Shown here in pieces: positions 63,928 through 64,000 of a stretch of DNA of 64,000 bases (within the stretch, counting starts at the first letter, position 1; each line of letters opens with the position of its first letter). The notes beneath the pieces are model-generated. The model was not told the origin of the DNA, searched no databases, and was given only the letters and a program-made list of their open reading frames with translations. The translations under genes and the position numbers were made by a program. The stretch is from JAWVFK01 sp033856175 (GTDB lineage Bacteria > Actinomycetota > Thermoleophilia > Solirubrobacterales > 70-9): assembly GCA_033856175.1 (NCBI GenBank), contig JAWVFK010000006.1:62001-126000 (forward strand), in the 5' to 3' direction.

Positions 63928-64000
63928 TCAGGCGCCGGCGAGGGCGGCGGCGCGGCGCTCGGCGGAGATCGAGTAGGCGCGCGAGCGGGCGTGGAGGATC
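63928..64000 (-). CDS. C-terminal end of an unidentified protein (5' part outside window)
   Basis: On the minus strand an open frame enters from the right edge and ends at TGA (63928-63930), reading ILHARSRAYSISAERR and AAALAGA. Codon use fits a real gene end and it converges on the SHOCT gene with 8 nt between stops. Too short to identify. Confidence 0.5.
   Translation of the reverse strand, partial: ILHARSRAYSISAERRAAALAGA

Overview
The window is 64 kb of very GC-rich, gene-dense chromosome from an actinobacterium. The initiator tRNA sequence, an F420-type deazaflavin oxidoreductase homologue, an IlvG-type acetolactate synthase like the mycobacterial one, a DUF3556 membrane protein and many GTG/TTG starts all point to Actinomycetota. 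Several secreted proteins with short repeated motifs suggest the Thermoleophilia (Solirubrobacterales-like), but that lower-rank placement is only an inference. There is no rRNA, CRISPR array, insertion sequence or recognisable prophage, and a single tRNA gene.

Layout. 1-8.9 kb: a partial aldehyde dehydrogenase, then a signalling group (membrane class III nucleotide cyclase, membrane-bound LuxR regulator, response regulator with an HD-GYP domain), an acetolactate synthase-like enzyme, a gene-free stretch with a leftward terminator, a Ppx/GppA phosphatase and a small secreted Cys-repeat protein. 8.95 kb: initiator tRNA. 9.0-13.4 kb: an island of clearly different composition directly 3' of the tRNA, carrying a tight three-gene operon: DNA methyltransferase, SIR2-like NADase and DUF262 protein. 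This is the most interesting part of the window and looks like an anti-phage system that I cannot match to a named type. 13.4-24.5 kb: small stress, detoxification and housekeeping genes (GST, cupin, alpha-carbonic anhydrase, methyltransferase, DHFR-like, Na+/H+ antiporter, OsmC, several VOC proteins, YceI, collagen-like protein, a DUF2283 toxin-antitoxin-like pair) and two REP-like repeats. 24.6-43.7 kb: LtrA, two ABC-2 exporters, COG4705 membrane protein, phytoene desaturase-like oxidoreductase with DUF3556, an LPFTG surface protein, a PAS-LuxR regulator, 5'-3' exonuclease, MFS exporter, sensor kinase and a VapBC module. 43.7-54.7 kb: STAS antagonist coupled to a PAS-GAF-PP2C phosphatase, RecQ, LURP-like protein, TypA, DEAD-box helicase, O-antigen-ligase-like protein and a lipoprotein. 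54.8-64 kb: GT39 glycosyltransferase, beta-lactamase-like hydrolase, ferritin-like protein, F420-type oxidoreductase, cupin, a TetR operon with a clear palindromic operator, disulfide oxidoreductase, a small acidic protein with tandem terminators, and a SHOCT membrane protein.

How the genes work together. Signalling is prominent: cyclic nucleotide synthesis, cyclic di-GMP breakdown, a partner-switching (STAS/PP2C) unit, a hybrid-free sensor kinase and two LuxR regulators without adjacent partners. Translational coupling by 4-nt overlaps (ATGA, GTGA, TTGA) is used repeatedly and helps fix start codons. In the defence island the methyltransferase could mark self DNA, the DUF262 protein could sense or act on invading DNA, and the SIR2 protein could deplete NAD+; this division of labour is an inference from the families, not something the sequence proves.
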